Shown here one piece after another: positions 54,436 to 64,000 of a DNA stretch of 64,000 bases. This stretch comes from Ahaetulla prasina (lineage: Eukaryota; Chordata; Lepidosauria; Squamata; Colubridae): assembly GCF_028640845.1 (NCBI RefSeq), contig NC_080548.1, positions 8,984,314 through 9,048,313 on the forward strand, written 5' to 3'. The translations under genes and the position numbers were made by a program. Below the pieces are notes generated by a model. That model was not told the origin of the DNA. It did no database searches and saw only the letters and a list, made by a program, of their open reading frames with translations. Every line of letters begins with the position of its first letter. Position 1 is the stretch's first letter.

Positions 54436-55281
54436 GGACCAGAAAACTCAGCTCAGGCTGTAAAAGAGACACTGGAAGATTTGTACCTTTCACACATTCA
54501 TGACTCTTTCATGGTATCAACACTTTTTACAGCCTAATACAATATGGAGAATCCTTTTTGAATTTCTTTCTCTGCCTGTTATGCCTGTCTTATTTGATCT
54601 TTCCATATGATTAAAAAAATACCAGAAATTGGAATCCCCCAAACTCCCCTTTTCTTTAGCAGTGCCTGATCTCCAGAACAAAGTTCTCCTCAGGATTTGG
54701 ATGGCTCCCACTGTACTGTTGTTCATAAGAGCTCTTCACCCAGGCCTTTGGGCAGAGAAAGTGAGCCTGTTCATTTGTCAGCCTTCTCAGGTGCACTAAA
54801 CAAGAAACATGACCAGATAAGTTAACCATACTTCATGGTAAAGGTACACTAAAAGAACCTTACAAGTCTTCCACTGTCTCCTTTGCAGCCTGAAAACTTA
54901 AGGTGGGGGTGGGGTTTCCTTTCTAAGATTCTTTCTCCACCCATTATGCAGCTATGGGCCAGGCTGTATCTTATCGACTTTTCCCTAGGCAAGATCTCTT
55001 TGCCCTGCTTTTCAAGCTCATTTCCATATATGACACACTTCAGTGTACTTTCTATGTTTTATCTTTGACTTTTATTGATTTGATTGTAATTTCTTTCATT
55101 ATTGTGAGCAACCAAGAGTCATTGAGTCGGGCGACATACAAGTTTAATTTATACATACAAGTTTAATTTATTAGTATGATTACTATTGTTATTTCTACAT
55201 ACACACACACAAAATATTCACACACGGAGATGGCTATTGTTCTCCCCTGAAGTTCTTTTGTTGAAACATAGAATGGGTTTA
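54436..55281. other. Unassigned sequence
   Basis: No recognised repeat. A short CA run lies near 55199-55210. Confidence 0.35.
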
Positions 55282-55289
55282 ATCTAGAT

Positions 55290-55551
55290 CAGGGGTATCA
55301 AACTCAAGGCCTGCAGGATGGAGCTGGCCCTCGAGGTGCTTAAATCTGGCCTGCGGGGGATATGCGCCCCCCATCCTCAGTCAGTTTTTGGCCTCCATGA
55401 CCTCCTGCAGCACTTTGCCAGCCAAAAACAGGTTTCCCGTTTTGGCCAGCAGGATGCTGCAGGAGGCATCCATTCTCCCCGCCCCCCCACCAGCCCATGG
55501 AGAACTACAATGCTGATCCAGCCCTCAAAGAAATTCAGATTGACACCCCTG
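55290..55551. mobile_element. hAT miniature element (CAGGGGTGTCAAACT family)
   Basis: ATCTAGAT (55282-55289) and TTCTAGAT (55552-55559) match at 7 of 8. Ends CAGGGGTATCAAACTCAAGG and CAGATTGACACCCCTG. Confidence 0.88.
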
Positions 55552-55559
55552 TTCTAGAT

Positions 55560-56210
55560 GCTCATCTCCATTCTGGCGGGAGCTCATTGCTTGCATTTTA
55601 TGCCATGCCACAATTTTTTAGCATATTTCTATACTGTCAGTTCTCCTTCAGTTTCATAAGAAAGCAATTGCTTTTTTTGTTGCTGTTTGTATGTGAGTTC
55701 CTTCCCCCATCCCACCCAAAAAAGAAAATTTTGGAAGAAAGAGACTCTCAAGGGAAATGTGATATACTCTTTGGAATCCCTCTTTAATGACACGGATGTG
55801 AATAGATCTATTTGAATATCTGTTCCGTCATGCCTCCAGTGGTCTTCAGTTTCTTTAATGTCTCATGCTCCCCATCAGTCCCAAAGGAATACAGGAGTGG
55901 TGTAGTCCTTCTCTGAGTCTTTTTTCCAGCTGAGTAACTTGGACCATAAGGGAGGCTTTAGATTGGTGGGAAGAGGGCACCTGTAGTAACAGCTTCGGCA
56001 GGGAAATGCCACCAAAAGAGATTTGAAATAAATGGGGACGTTCCCTGAGAATGAGCTAGGAAAGCAAATGGTATTTTGTTTTGTAGGAGAAGACAACTTC
56101 AGAGAACTTGCAAAGCAAGTTTTGGCACAACTTTAATTATCTCTGTCTGAGATGCCCCAGGCAGGAAAAAATTGAATCCAGACTCAAGATTGATTCCATT
56201 AAATGGGGTT
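55560..56210. other. Unassigned sequence
   Basis: No recognised repeat or exon. Confidence 0.35.
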
Positions 56211-56218
56211 GCCTACAG

Positions 56219-56292
56219 CAGGGGTCTCCAACCTTGGTAACTTTAAGCCTGGAGGACTTCAGGCTTAAAGTTACCAAGGTTGGAGACCCCTG
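56219..56292. mobile_element. Minimal hAT hairpin element (74 bp)
   Basis: GCCTACAG (56211-56218) and ACCTACAG (56293-56300) match at 7 of 8. The unit is almost only inverted repeat: CAGGGGTCTCCAACCTTGGT faces ACCAAGGTTGGAGACCCCTG. Confidence 0.93.
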
Positions 56293-56424
56293 ACCTACAG
56301 GACATAGGCAAAAATGTAAATATAGTGGCTGTGAAGGTTTTGTATGTGTGACACAGTTGATGGTACAAGTTGATCTTTGTACAATCCCAACCACCAATTT
56401 TCCCTTTTTTTGACTCTTCTGGGA

Positions 56425-56490
56425 GGGTCAAAGCAGGGGGTTAGACTAGAAGACCTCCAAGGTTCCTTCAAACTCTGTTATTCTGTTAAA
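56425..56490 (+). mobile_element. CR1 LINE, extreme 3' end
   Basis: GGGGGTTAGACTAGAAGACC, then CCAAGGTTCCTTCAAACTCT and TTATTCTGTTA, the classical CR1 terminus and its octamer-like tail. Confidence 0.8.
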
Positions 56491-57385
56491 TTAGCCAATT
56501 AAAAGTAGTAGAAAAAAGATGATTCCCTACATGGACCTCAATGACAAGGTGGGAATGAAAGCAATCCAGACGGAGCTACAGGTGAAATAAAAGTGATTTT
56601 AAAAACAAAAAGGTTCTCCTAAATGTCATTTATTCTTTTCTGTTCATACCTCAGCCCCATTGCTTTGTTGTGCTCTCTCTTATTTTGCCATGAAGAGACG
56701 TGTTTCCTTAAGAAAAAGGAAAACAGCTCACTAGATCTCATCTTTCCTCTAGAGGGTTTTTGTTGTTGTTCTCCTTGAAGGCCTGACTTTGACCCTTTCA
56801 TCACATATCCATTTCAAAACAAGATTTCAGGAGCTTTTCAGAAGATGACAACCTGCCACACAACTTTTGTCAAATGCAAAATGCCAGAGTGAATTGCACA
56901 ACAGAGGTTCCCCTTTTGGTACCGGGTTAAAGGAAGCTACCTCAGGGTTTTGCTATTCCCTCAGTGTAAGTATGTCATTCTCAGTGGATGCACAGCAGGT
57001 AGAAGGGATAAAATAGAAGTTAGTTATAAGAAGAATAACTCCTGCTGTTATTAACATGACTATATTTTACAATGTTCTTCCTCCAGAAGAAAGCAAGTTG
57101 TGTTCACAGGTTCTACCAAAGCAGAAAAACTATAGCTGTATTTTTTCCTGCTTAAAAAACATTTAAAACTTAAGTGGAAAGGTATCGAGTTACTTTAACC
57201 TACATAGCAGACATTTGAACTGTAATTGGAGTAAAAATATATGTATTTATTAAATCAATGTATTTGGCTGCCAATCTCATGAATGCAGCTCTGGGCAGTT
57301 AATAACATTTTAAGAAAACATATATTTGTGTATGTATGTATATATGTATGCATATATGTATGTATGTATTGGACTATTGAGAAGG
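56491..57385. other. Unassigned; (TATG)n run
   Basis: A TATGTATG-type microsatellite lies at 57328-57370. No repeat family or exon is recognised. Confidence 0.4.
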
Positions 57386-57393
57386 GCACAATG

Positions 57394-57615
57394 CAGTGGT
57401 GAAATTCAATTTTTTTTTTACTACCGGTTCTGTGGGCATGACTTGGTGGGCATGGTGTGGCTTGGTGGGCATGGCTTGTGGGCGTGGCAAGGGAAGGATA
57501 CTGCAAAATCTCCATTCCCACCCCATTCTGGGGCCAGCCAGAGGTGGTATTTGTCAGTCCTCCAAAATACTCAAAATTTCTGCTACCTGTCAGAACCTGC
57601 TGGATTTCACCCCTG
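57394..57615. mobile_element. hAT miniature element, CAGTGGTGAAAT family, perfect TSD
   Basis: GCACAATG at 57386-57393 and 57616-57623. Left CAGTGGTGAAATTCAATTTT, right CTGGATTTCACCCCTG. The right duplication is also the first bases of a Sauria SINE head. Confidence 0.93.
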
Positions 57616-57939
57616 GCACAATGGCTCATTGGTTAAAGATGCTAAGTTTATCAGCTAGAAAACTGACCCAGCCCAGATTTGATACCCAAGTGTTGCACGA
57701 CAGGGTGAGCTCCTGTTACTTGCCTGAGTTCCTGCCCACCTAGCAGTTCAAAAGCATGCAAACGCAAGTAGATAAATAGATACCACTTCAGTGGGAATGT
57801 AAAAGCATTCTATGCGTTTAGTCATGACCATAAAAAGTGTCTTCGGACAATGGTGACTCCCTCAGCTAACAAACAGAGATGAGCACTGCCCCCTAGAGTC
57901 AGACATGATTGGACAGGGGAAACTTTTATCTTTATATTG
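57616..57939 (+). mobile_element. Sauria SINE, diverged
   Basis: GGCTCATTGGTTAAAGATGC head, TTTGATACCC in place of the B-box GGTTCGAATCC, CACTGCCCCCTAGAGTCAG body and a tail GGGGAAACTTTTATCTTTA. Its B-box is weakened. Confidence 0.85.
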
Positions 57940-58600
57940 GACTATTGCAAAGTACTCTACATGGGAATATTCTTGAAAAGTATCAAGGGGCTTCAGCTGG
58001 TATAGAATGCGGCCACACAAGCTATATTGGGTGCCCAAAGAAGGGTACATGTAACACACCTGCTCTGTGAACTGCTTCTGTGTGGAAATTCAGGGTTCTG
58101 CTAATGACCTATAAAACCCTACATGGCATGGGGCCAGGCTACCTATGGCACCAGCTTCATCCCCTCACATCAGCCCACCTTACCTGATCAGGCAGGGAAA
58201 GCATGTTGCAGACCCTGTCAGTCAAAGAATTCTGACTGGCGGGGTCTAGAAAGAGAGCCTTCTCTGCCTTTACCCTTGTCTTATGGAATATCCTTTCCCT
58301 GGAGGTGAGACGGGCCCCCACGCTCCTGGACTTCTGAAAAGGGGTTAAAATATGCTCTGAAACTTTGTGTAGGGAACCCAAAGAAGCATGCAGCTGTGGG
58401 GTATGCTCATACCATGAGAGCCTTCCTTTTGCCTTTGTTGACTAATTTTAACAGGGTTAAAATAATCTCCTTGAACATTTGCTTGCCTTTTTAAAATAAT
58501 TATTATAACATTTTCATTTTTATATGCTGTTTCATATTTGATGCCTTTTTATACACTGCCCAGAGTCCCCCTTTGAGGGAGATAGGCAGTTCAGAAATAT
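57940..58600 (+). mobile_element. Old L2 LINE 3' end
   Basis: TTGGACTATTGCAAAGTACT, ACATGGGAATATTCTTGAAA, TAGAATGCGGCCACACAAGC, then CCCTACATGGCATGGGGCCA and GAATTCTGACTGGCGGGGTC lead to a 3' UTR with the hairpin ACTGCCCAGAGTCCC..GGGAGATAGGCAGT (58555-58590). Confidence 0.88.
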
Positions 58601-58608
58601 CTCTTATA

Positions 58609-58610
58609 TA

Positions 58611-58649
<39 letters not shown>
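58609..58649 (+). repeat. (TC)n microsatellite
   Basis: About 40 bases of TCTCTC directly between an L2 tail and a MITE. Confidence 0.95.
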
Positions 58650-58650
<1 letters not shown>

Positions 58651-58651
<1 letters not shown>

Positions 58652-58947
58652 CAGATAGTCCTCAATTTATGACCATAATTGAGACATTTGTTAGAAACAA
58701 TTTTTTTGTTGCTAAGCGAGGCAATTGTTAAATGAATTTTGCCCCATTTTATTATCTTTCTTGCCACAGTTGTTAAGTGAATCATTGCAGTTGTTAATAA
58801 CACAATTTTCTGAATTTTGATTATGTGATCCAGGGGATGCTGCAATGGTTGTAAGTGTGAAAAATGGTCATAACTCACTTTATTCAGTGTTGTTGTATCT
58901 TTGAACAGTCACTAAATGAAGTACTGTAAGACGAGGACTATCAGTAT
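58651..58947 (-). mobile_element. Tigger/pogo-like MITE
   Basis: ACAGATAGTCCTCAATTTAT at left and AAGACGAGGACTATCAGTATA at right (quoted in part) are the ends. ATTGAGACATTTGTTA and GTTAAGTGAATCATTGCAG lie inside. Confidence 0.8.
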
Positions 58948-59311
58948 ATGCACATACACACACACACATAAATTCAAAGAATAAAAAAAAACAATACTTA
59001 CAGAGAATACACCAACAAAACAACTCCTCTAACAGAGACCAACAATGGACCATTTAATTCCTTGACCCTGGAGCACACAAAATGGTTGTGTTGGTCAAAT
59101 TTGTTTTCTCTGGTTATTGAATGACCCTGTTTTCTGGATTTGCGCAAGACATTGAAGCAGAAAGCAATCAAAGGATGAGTTTAATGCAAGCTAAGACACA
59201 ATAAACTAATTGAGATTAACACCAGTCATGTTTTACTTGTTAGGAGACTGCAGTTGTGAAATGATCTTTGAACCAGGGATGAGTGTGGTGTGACTATAAC
59301 AAATGTATATT
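58948..59311. other. Unassigned sequence
   Basis: A short CA run near 58961-58972; otherwise nothing recognised. Confidence 0.35.
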
Positions 59312-59319
59312 GGCTAGAG

Positions 59320-59883
59320 CAAAGGTGTCAAACTTTTATTTTTATTTTTTTATTTATTTATTTTGTCACAACAGTATATATAAGCATAAGCATGAAAGTA
59401 ACTATATAATTTATAAGCATATATATAAGCATAAGCATGCAATAACTATATTAATTGGATATAACTAATTAACTGATTAATATAATAATTAATTAATATA
59501 ATTATAATAATTAATTAACTAATTAATATAATAATATAATTAATTAACTAATTAACTTGATCTCATTCAGGACCGCATCAGGATTGTGTTTGACCTCAGG
59601 AGGCCAGAATGGGCATGGCTAGGGCGCCTGTGGCAGCCTGAGCACTCTGGCAGAGAAAACAGGCTTCGAGCTCCATTTTTGGCTGCAATAGCCTCCTGCA
59701 ACCCTCTGCCAGCAAAAATGGAGCTTGGGAGGGCCGCATGGAAAGGAGGGCTCCCAAGCTCCATTTTTGTTGGCAGAGGCACTGCAGGCCAGTCCTTCAC
59801 TGTTTCCAGAGTGGCCCTGCGGACCAGGTCTAAGCACCCCATGGGCTGGATCGTGGCCTCGGGCCTTGAGTTTGACACCCCTG
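59320..59883. mobile_element. hAT miniature element (CAGGGGTGTCAAACT family) with nested LINE tail
   Basis: GGCTAGAG at 59312-59319 and 59884-59891, a perfect duplication. Left CAAAGGTGTCAAACTTTTAT, right CTTGAGTTTGACACCCCTG. Inside, CTCCATTTTTGGCTG and AGCTTGGGAGGGCC-type arms occur. A LINE 3' tail and an ATTA-rich stretch occupy 59333-59558. Confidence 0.9.
59333..59465 (-). mobile_element. CR1-group LINE (outer-type) 3' tail, nested in hAT
   Basis: TTTTGTCACAACAGTATATA and ATATATAAGCATAAGCATGC are the complement of the LINE 3' end at 34.2 kb. Only the last ~130 bases are present, followed by a simple AATTAATAT stretch to 59558. Confidence 0.85.
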
Positions 59884-59954
59884 GGCTAGAGCATTAGGGT
59901 AGAGCAAAGATGAAGAAATGTAAAAGGTCCTTTAGATGTTTCAATGATCTAGAC

Positions 59955-60063
59955 CAGGGGTCTCCAACCTTGGCAACTTTAAGCCTGGCAGACTTAAAGC
60001 TGGCTGGGGAATTCTTAAGTTGAAGTCCACAAGTCTTAAAGTTGCCAAGGTTGGAGACCGCTG
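59955..60063. mobile_element. hAT hairpin element, no clear TSD
   Basis: Arms CAGGGGTCTCCAACCTTGGC and CCAAGGTTGGAGACCGCTG. The flanks ATCTAGAC and GCTTACCA do not match, so one side may be rearranged. Confidence 0.85.
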
Positions 60064-60349
60064 GCTTACCACGTAAAAACATTAAGAGAAACCCATTGAA
60101 ATCATCCAATATGAGATAACAAAGCAGATAAAATAAAATCATTACCACAATATGGCAAAGGAGGGAGCCAGATACACAGGAAGTGGGATTAGTTTATAAT
60201 TAGTCATCCACCTCCAGATTGAAGATTCCTTATTGGGTCCCCAAACTATCTGGCAGAGCCAGGTCTTTTTATGAAAAGTGAGAAGGGTGGGAGCCAAACT
60301 TACCTCAGGGCAGGGATGGGCAACTATGGTCCATTTACAACCCGTAGAT

Positions 60350-60636
60350 TAATGGTGGGATTCAAAAAATTTTAATACCGGTTCTGTGGGAGTGGCTTGG
60401 TGGGTGTGGCTTGGTGGGTGTGACAGGGGAAGGATACTGCAAAATCTCCATTCCCTCCCCACTCCAGGGAGTTACTGCAAAATCCCCATTTCCTCCCAAT
60501 CAGCTGGGACTCAGGAGGCAGAGAATAGATGGGAGCGGGGCCAGTTAGAGGTGGTATTTACCGGTTCTCTGAACTACTCAAAATTTCCGCTACTGGCTCT
60601 CCAGAACTGGTCAGAACCTGCTGAAACCCACCTCTG
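60350..60636. mobile_element. hAT miniature element, CAGTGGTGAAAT family, perfect TSD
   Basis: CCGTAGAT at 60342-60349 and 60637-60644. Left TAATGGTGGGATTCAAAAAA, right CTGAAACCCACCTCTG. Closely related in interior to the 46.3- and 57.4-kb copies. Confidence 0.92.
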
Positions 60637-60644
60637 CCGTAGAT

Positions 60645-61452
60645 TTCAACTCCCAGAATTCCTGAGGCAGCATGGTTGACTCAAAAATTTTGGGAGTTGA
60701 AGTCCACAGGTCATAAAAGGGCCATATATTACCTACTCCTCTCTTAGTGTATAAGATAATGTTCTAAAGGGCAGGAAACAAATAGATTGGCACAACCTGC
60801 TCCTTTATACTGCAGCCATCAGATTTCCTATTTGGGTGCGGGTGACTAAATCTTTTGCTTCCTCCTCTTGTCTGCAGTTTCTTGCTTAACCCAGCCAGCG
60901 CACCTTCCTTTTCTTCCTAGCCCAGCACTCATTGAAATTCTTCTTAGAAAGCCATCTTGATAACTTTCATTAGGCTGTCTGAGATTAATCTCTCTGGATT
61001 TATTTCCACGCAATAAGATTTATTGACAAGCATGCTTTGGAACACGAGTCCCCCTTGTAAATCCCTTTTCCTGGTGAATAAAATGCCAGTAGAATCAGGA
61101 TGAAAAAAAAAAAGGGGGTGTGTGTGTGTGGAGATGGCAGTGATGGCACTTAAAAGTGTGGATAAGCTTGAAATTCTTTCATCCAAAACTCTACTTGAAT
61201 AGTGAAATTTAGAATGCCCGTGACCGTATCCCACACTTAACCTGGTGGCTGAATTAATCCATTATGTGGGTTGGCACATTATATTGGCCCATAAACTTCC
61301 CAAATAGCCTAGGTTCACATAATATACTAAACAAATACATTAATCAAGGTTAATAGTTATCACACTTCGCATAACTGAGTGAATGCCAACAACAAATTTG
61401 CAATTCACTTGAAGTGAGATGTTTCCACCCATTGACTTAGAAGCTGTGTGTG
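60645..61452. other. Unassigned; decayed hairpin remnant at left
   Basis: TTCAACTCCCAGAATTCCTG and TTTGGGAGTTGAAGTCCACA at 60646-60706 are a decayed copy of the hAT hairpin family. The rest is unassigned, with an A/G/GT low-complexity patch at 61106-61130. Confidence 0.45.
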
Positions 61453-61822
61453 TACAGAAAGTCCTCAATTTATAACCATTCATTTAGTGACCATTTGAAT
61501 TACGATGCCACTAAAAAAGTTGACTTATGACTGGTCCTTGCACTTATGACTGTTGCAGCAATCCTATGGTCATGTAAAGAAAATTTGGGCACTTGGGAAC
61601 CGTATTTACAATGGTTGCAGCATCCCAGGGCCAGTCATGTGGTCATCATTTGTGACCCTTCCAACTGTCTTTTGACAAGCAAGGTCAATGGGAGAAGCTG
61701 GATTCATTTAATGACAGTTGCAAAAAGCATCTTAAAATCAGGTATGACTCACTTAGCAAGCACCTCACTTAGCAATGGAAAGTCCAGTCCCAATTGTGGT
61801 CATAAGTTGAGGACTACCTGTT
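61453..61822 (+). mobile_element. Tigger/pogo-like MITE, complete
   Basis: TACAGAAAGTCCTCAATTTA and AAGTTGAGGACTACCTGTTA are the ends; CATTTAGTGACC and AGTTGCAAAAAGC lie inside. Confidence 0.82.
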
Positions 61823-61838
61823 ATTGCAACAACTAGAA

Positions 61839-62173
61839 CAGGGGTCGACAACCTCAAACCTTCAAAGAGCCACAAAGGTCCTAACCAGAAGCCCCCCATT
61901 CAATTCTGGAGCCAACCAGAAGTCCGGTTCTCCCACCATAGAGTCTCCTCCTAGTGTGGCATCTTTTTCCTCTATCTGTCCTAACTGAAAGCCCTATCAA
62001 TTATGAAGCTGACCAGAAAACCCTCCCCTTGCCATAGAGTCTCTTCCTGGTCTGCCGTGCTTTTCCTCCCCATAACTGGAAGCTCCTCTCAAAATTATGG
62101 TGGCGACAGGGAGCCGCAGCAGAGGAATGAAAGAGCCACATGCAGCTCCAGAGCAGCAGGTTGCTGACCCGTG
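61839..62173. mobile_element. hAT miniature element (CAGGGGTCGGCAACCT family)
   Basis: AACTAGAA (61831-61838) and ACCTAGAA (62174-62181) match at 7 of 8. Left CAGGGGTCGACAACCTCAAA, right AGGTTGCTGACCCGTG. CATAGAGTCTC(T/C)TCCT repeats internally. Confidence 0.85.
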
Positions 62174-62266
62174 ACCTAGAAGGTTGGATAATCTTAGGAA
62201 ACCACCTTCTATGGCCCACAGTATTATGTATTGAAATAAGTAGTTGAAGTTCTCACTCAGGTCCCC

Positions 62267-62433
62267 TGTTGAAGTGGGAAAATACTTCGTTCTAATTGGT
62301 TGACTGGCTGACAGCTTCCTATAAAAGGAGCGCTGTCAGCCAGGGAGTTGAACTGTTATCGTAAAAACTTAATAAACAAGTTCTGTTGAAGATCACTTTG
62401 GCTTCGCCTCCATTCCTCACCCAGAATCTAACA
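62267..62433 (+). mobile_element. Putative short LTR with CCAAT-like box, TATA box and AATAAA
   Basis: ATTGGTTGACTGG, then CTATAAAAGG at 62321-62330, then CTTAATAAACAAG and an end CCCAGAATCTAACA. The spacing is that of an LTR promoter and polyadenylation signal. TG..CA ends exist (TGTTGAAG and CTAACA), but no target duplication was found. Confidence 0.5.
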
Positions 62434-64000
62434 CACAGCTTCTTTGGCAGCTTTTCTCTGCTTGCCCCAAATCATCGCTTCAATGCCAGTGGCGTTGAAT
62501 TGACTGGCTTCCAAGACTAGCTGAGCAACAATATGTTCCTTTCCCTCCTGTGGTTTCACTTACATGTAGAACAAAGTCTTGACTGGAATACTGCAAAAAG
62601 CCAGGAGCAAAAGCAGGAATAGAATAAACTGAACTATTTCTCCATTATTTTAATCTGCTGGTTCCTTCCAGCTCATATTCCTCTCTATGGTAATTAATAC
62701 ACACGTTCATGCGCATAAATAAATGGTGGTCAAACTATTTGTTCCTAGCTCTTGGGGAGAGGTTGTAGATCCCATTTGGCAATACTTGCAGAATGACTGA
62801 AGGCTGTTTTCCATCCTCCTTCCCAAATATTGTGAAGCATTTGCCACATCCCCAAATGATCCATTAAAAGCAATTCACAAAAGCAGTGAGATTAATGTAC
62901 AATGGAGGCCAGAGGTTTTATTTCTGGAACAGTAGGGGAAAAAAAAGTCATGGAACTTTGCTTTCGTACATAACTGCAGAGAGATTGTGGCACTAGCCAC
63001 AATGGAGAAATGGTTGGTAAAGGCGGTGGAACTTGATAAAATGACTAAATTAATTTCTTTGAGAAAAGAGAATATTTATATTTATTACAGACTGGAAAAC
63101 TCCTTACAGACTTTGCATGAAAGATGGGGGGGGGGGGGAGAAAGACCTCCAGAGATTGTGCCCTGTCAACCCTCTGCTATGTGCTAACTGCAATATTGGA
63201 AGTTGTAGTCTAACAAATCTGGGGGCATCAGCTGGAGAAAACTTGACTTCTGCTTTCATTTAAAATTTCAAGCAATTTATGAGTCCTTCAGATGTTGCTG
63301 CACTTCAACTCTTAGCAACTTTTATCACCGACCATGTTAGCTAGAATGCGTGGGAACTGACTTTCAGTAACATTTCATCATAGTTTTTCTTCTCTCAGAT
63401 CTAACCTTAAAACACCAACATGCTGTGATGCTGTTTACAAATGAAAGAAACTTAGATTATTTTTCATTCATGAAGCTCCAGGCATCCTCTTCAGTCATCT
63501 TCTCTGATTCTCAGCCCAGCCTCTCTATTGTCAGAGTCCCTTCTTAAATATCTCACACTGAATTCAAAGAAAGCTAGGATCCAGTTCTGATAAACCCACC
63601 CAAATCTTGGCTATTCAGAAAAAATAATCATTTTTGCTTCATAGGTGTATGGGCAATTTCATACTTGGTAATATCTCTGCCAGGAATCAAGTGACCATAC
63701 AGTAATTGCAGAAGACCAGTAGAATTGCACAGATTCAGAGATTAAGTTCTGCATGGATATCCAGGTGGATCTCATATATCATCCCAGTGAACAACTTTCT
63801 CCATTTGTTATTCAGCAGATCTTTTATTGATACATGTCTACAATGTTCTGTCTCACTCTAGGCTACAAGGCAGGCAATCTGAGGTGCTTAAGATGGAATA
63901 GATGTCTGCCTAAATGACATTGGAAGATTGTAAACCGATGCAGTTGGAATTCAGTTTAAGCCCAGGATTAAAGCTTGCTTAGCATGTGTTTCCATTAGCA
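62434..64000. other. Unassigned sequence
   Basis: About 1.6 kb with no recognised transposon or exon. A G-run of about 14 lies at 63127-63140. Confidence 0.4.

Overview
This window is a repeat-rich stretch of a squamate reptile genome, most likely a snake. I found no host gene or exon that I could defend. The clade call rests on the repeat mix: a BovB (RTE) LINE 3' end, Sauria-type tRNA SINEs with the matching BovB-type tail, chicken-type CR1, young L2-type LINEs, and a CR1-group LINE with an (ATTCT)n/(AATAG)n tail of the kind reported from snakes (from memory). Every coding-like frame I could identify belongs to a transposable element.

Layout. 0-5.5 kb: SINEs, hAT-type miniature elements and a BovB fragment. 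7-8.8 kb: L2 and CR1 fragments, one nested in the other. 9.9-13.8 kb: a mariner-like element, two Sauria SINEs, a solo LTR, and a graded pentamer/hexamer microsatellite. 13.8-15.4 kb: mostly unassigned, with a diverged ~284-bp tandem duplication. 15.5-24.8 kb: nested SINEs, hairpin hAT elements, mariner-like elements, a second solo LTR and a LINE with an open RT C-terminal frame. 24.8-34.3 kb: the centrepiece, a stack in which a CR1-group LINE is split by a nearly full-length L2, which is split by a second, inverted L2; a hAT also splits the outer LINE. 36-47.5 kb: more fragments, a third solo LTR of the same family, a related LTR with a TATA box, and an L1 3' end. 47.5-51.9 kb is the longest stretch without a recognised repeat. 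52-62.5 kb is again a mosaic of hAT elements, old L2 copies, SINEs and LINE tails.

How the parts relate. The autonomous and non-autonomous partners sit side by side. L2 copies share a terminal 3' hairpin with a SINE at 17.0 kb, and BovB shares its tail with Sauria SINEs. Many miniature elements have 8-bp target-site duplications readable by eye, which fixes their ends, assigns them to the hAT superfamily and gives the order of nesting. The most notable points are: an L2 ORF kept open by three cancelling one-base deletions that destroy a core RT motif; a frameshift in the same ORF that forms a perfect palindrome; covariation in the L2 3' hairpin; an acidic reading frame inside the LTRs with a shared stop; and a half-hairpin hAT with a perfect target-site duplication.

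Limits. Family names come from motif recognition without a database search. Stretches called unassigned may hold conserved non-coding elements or small exons that I cannot see from one sequence.
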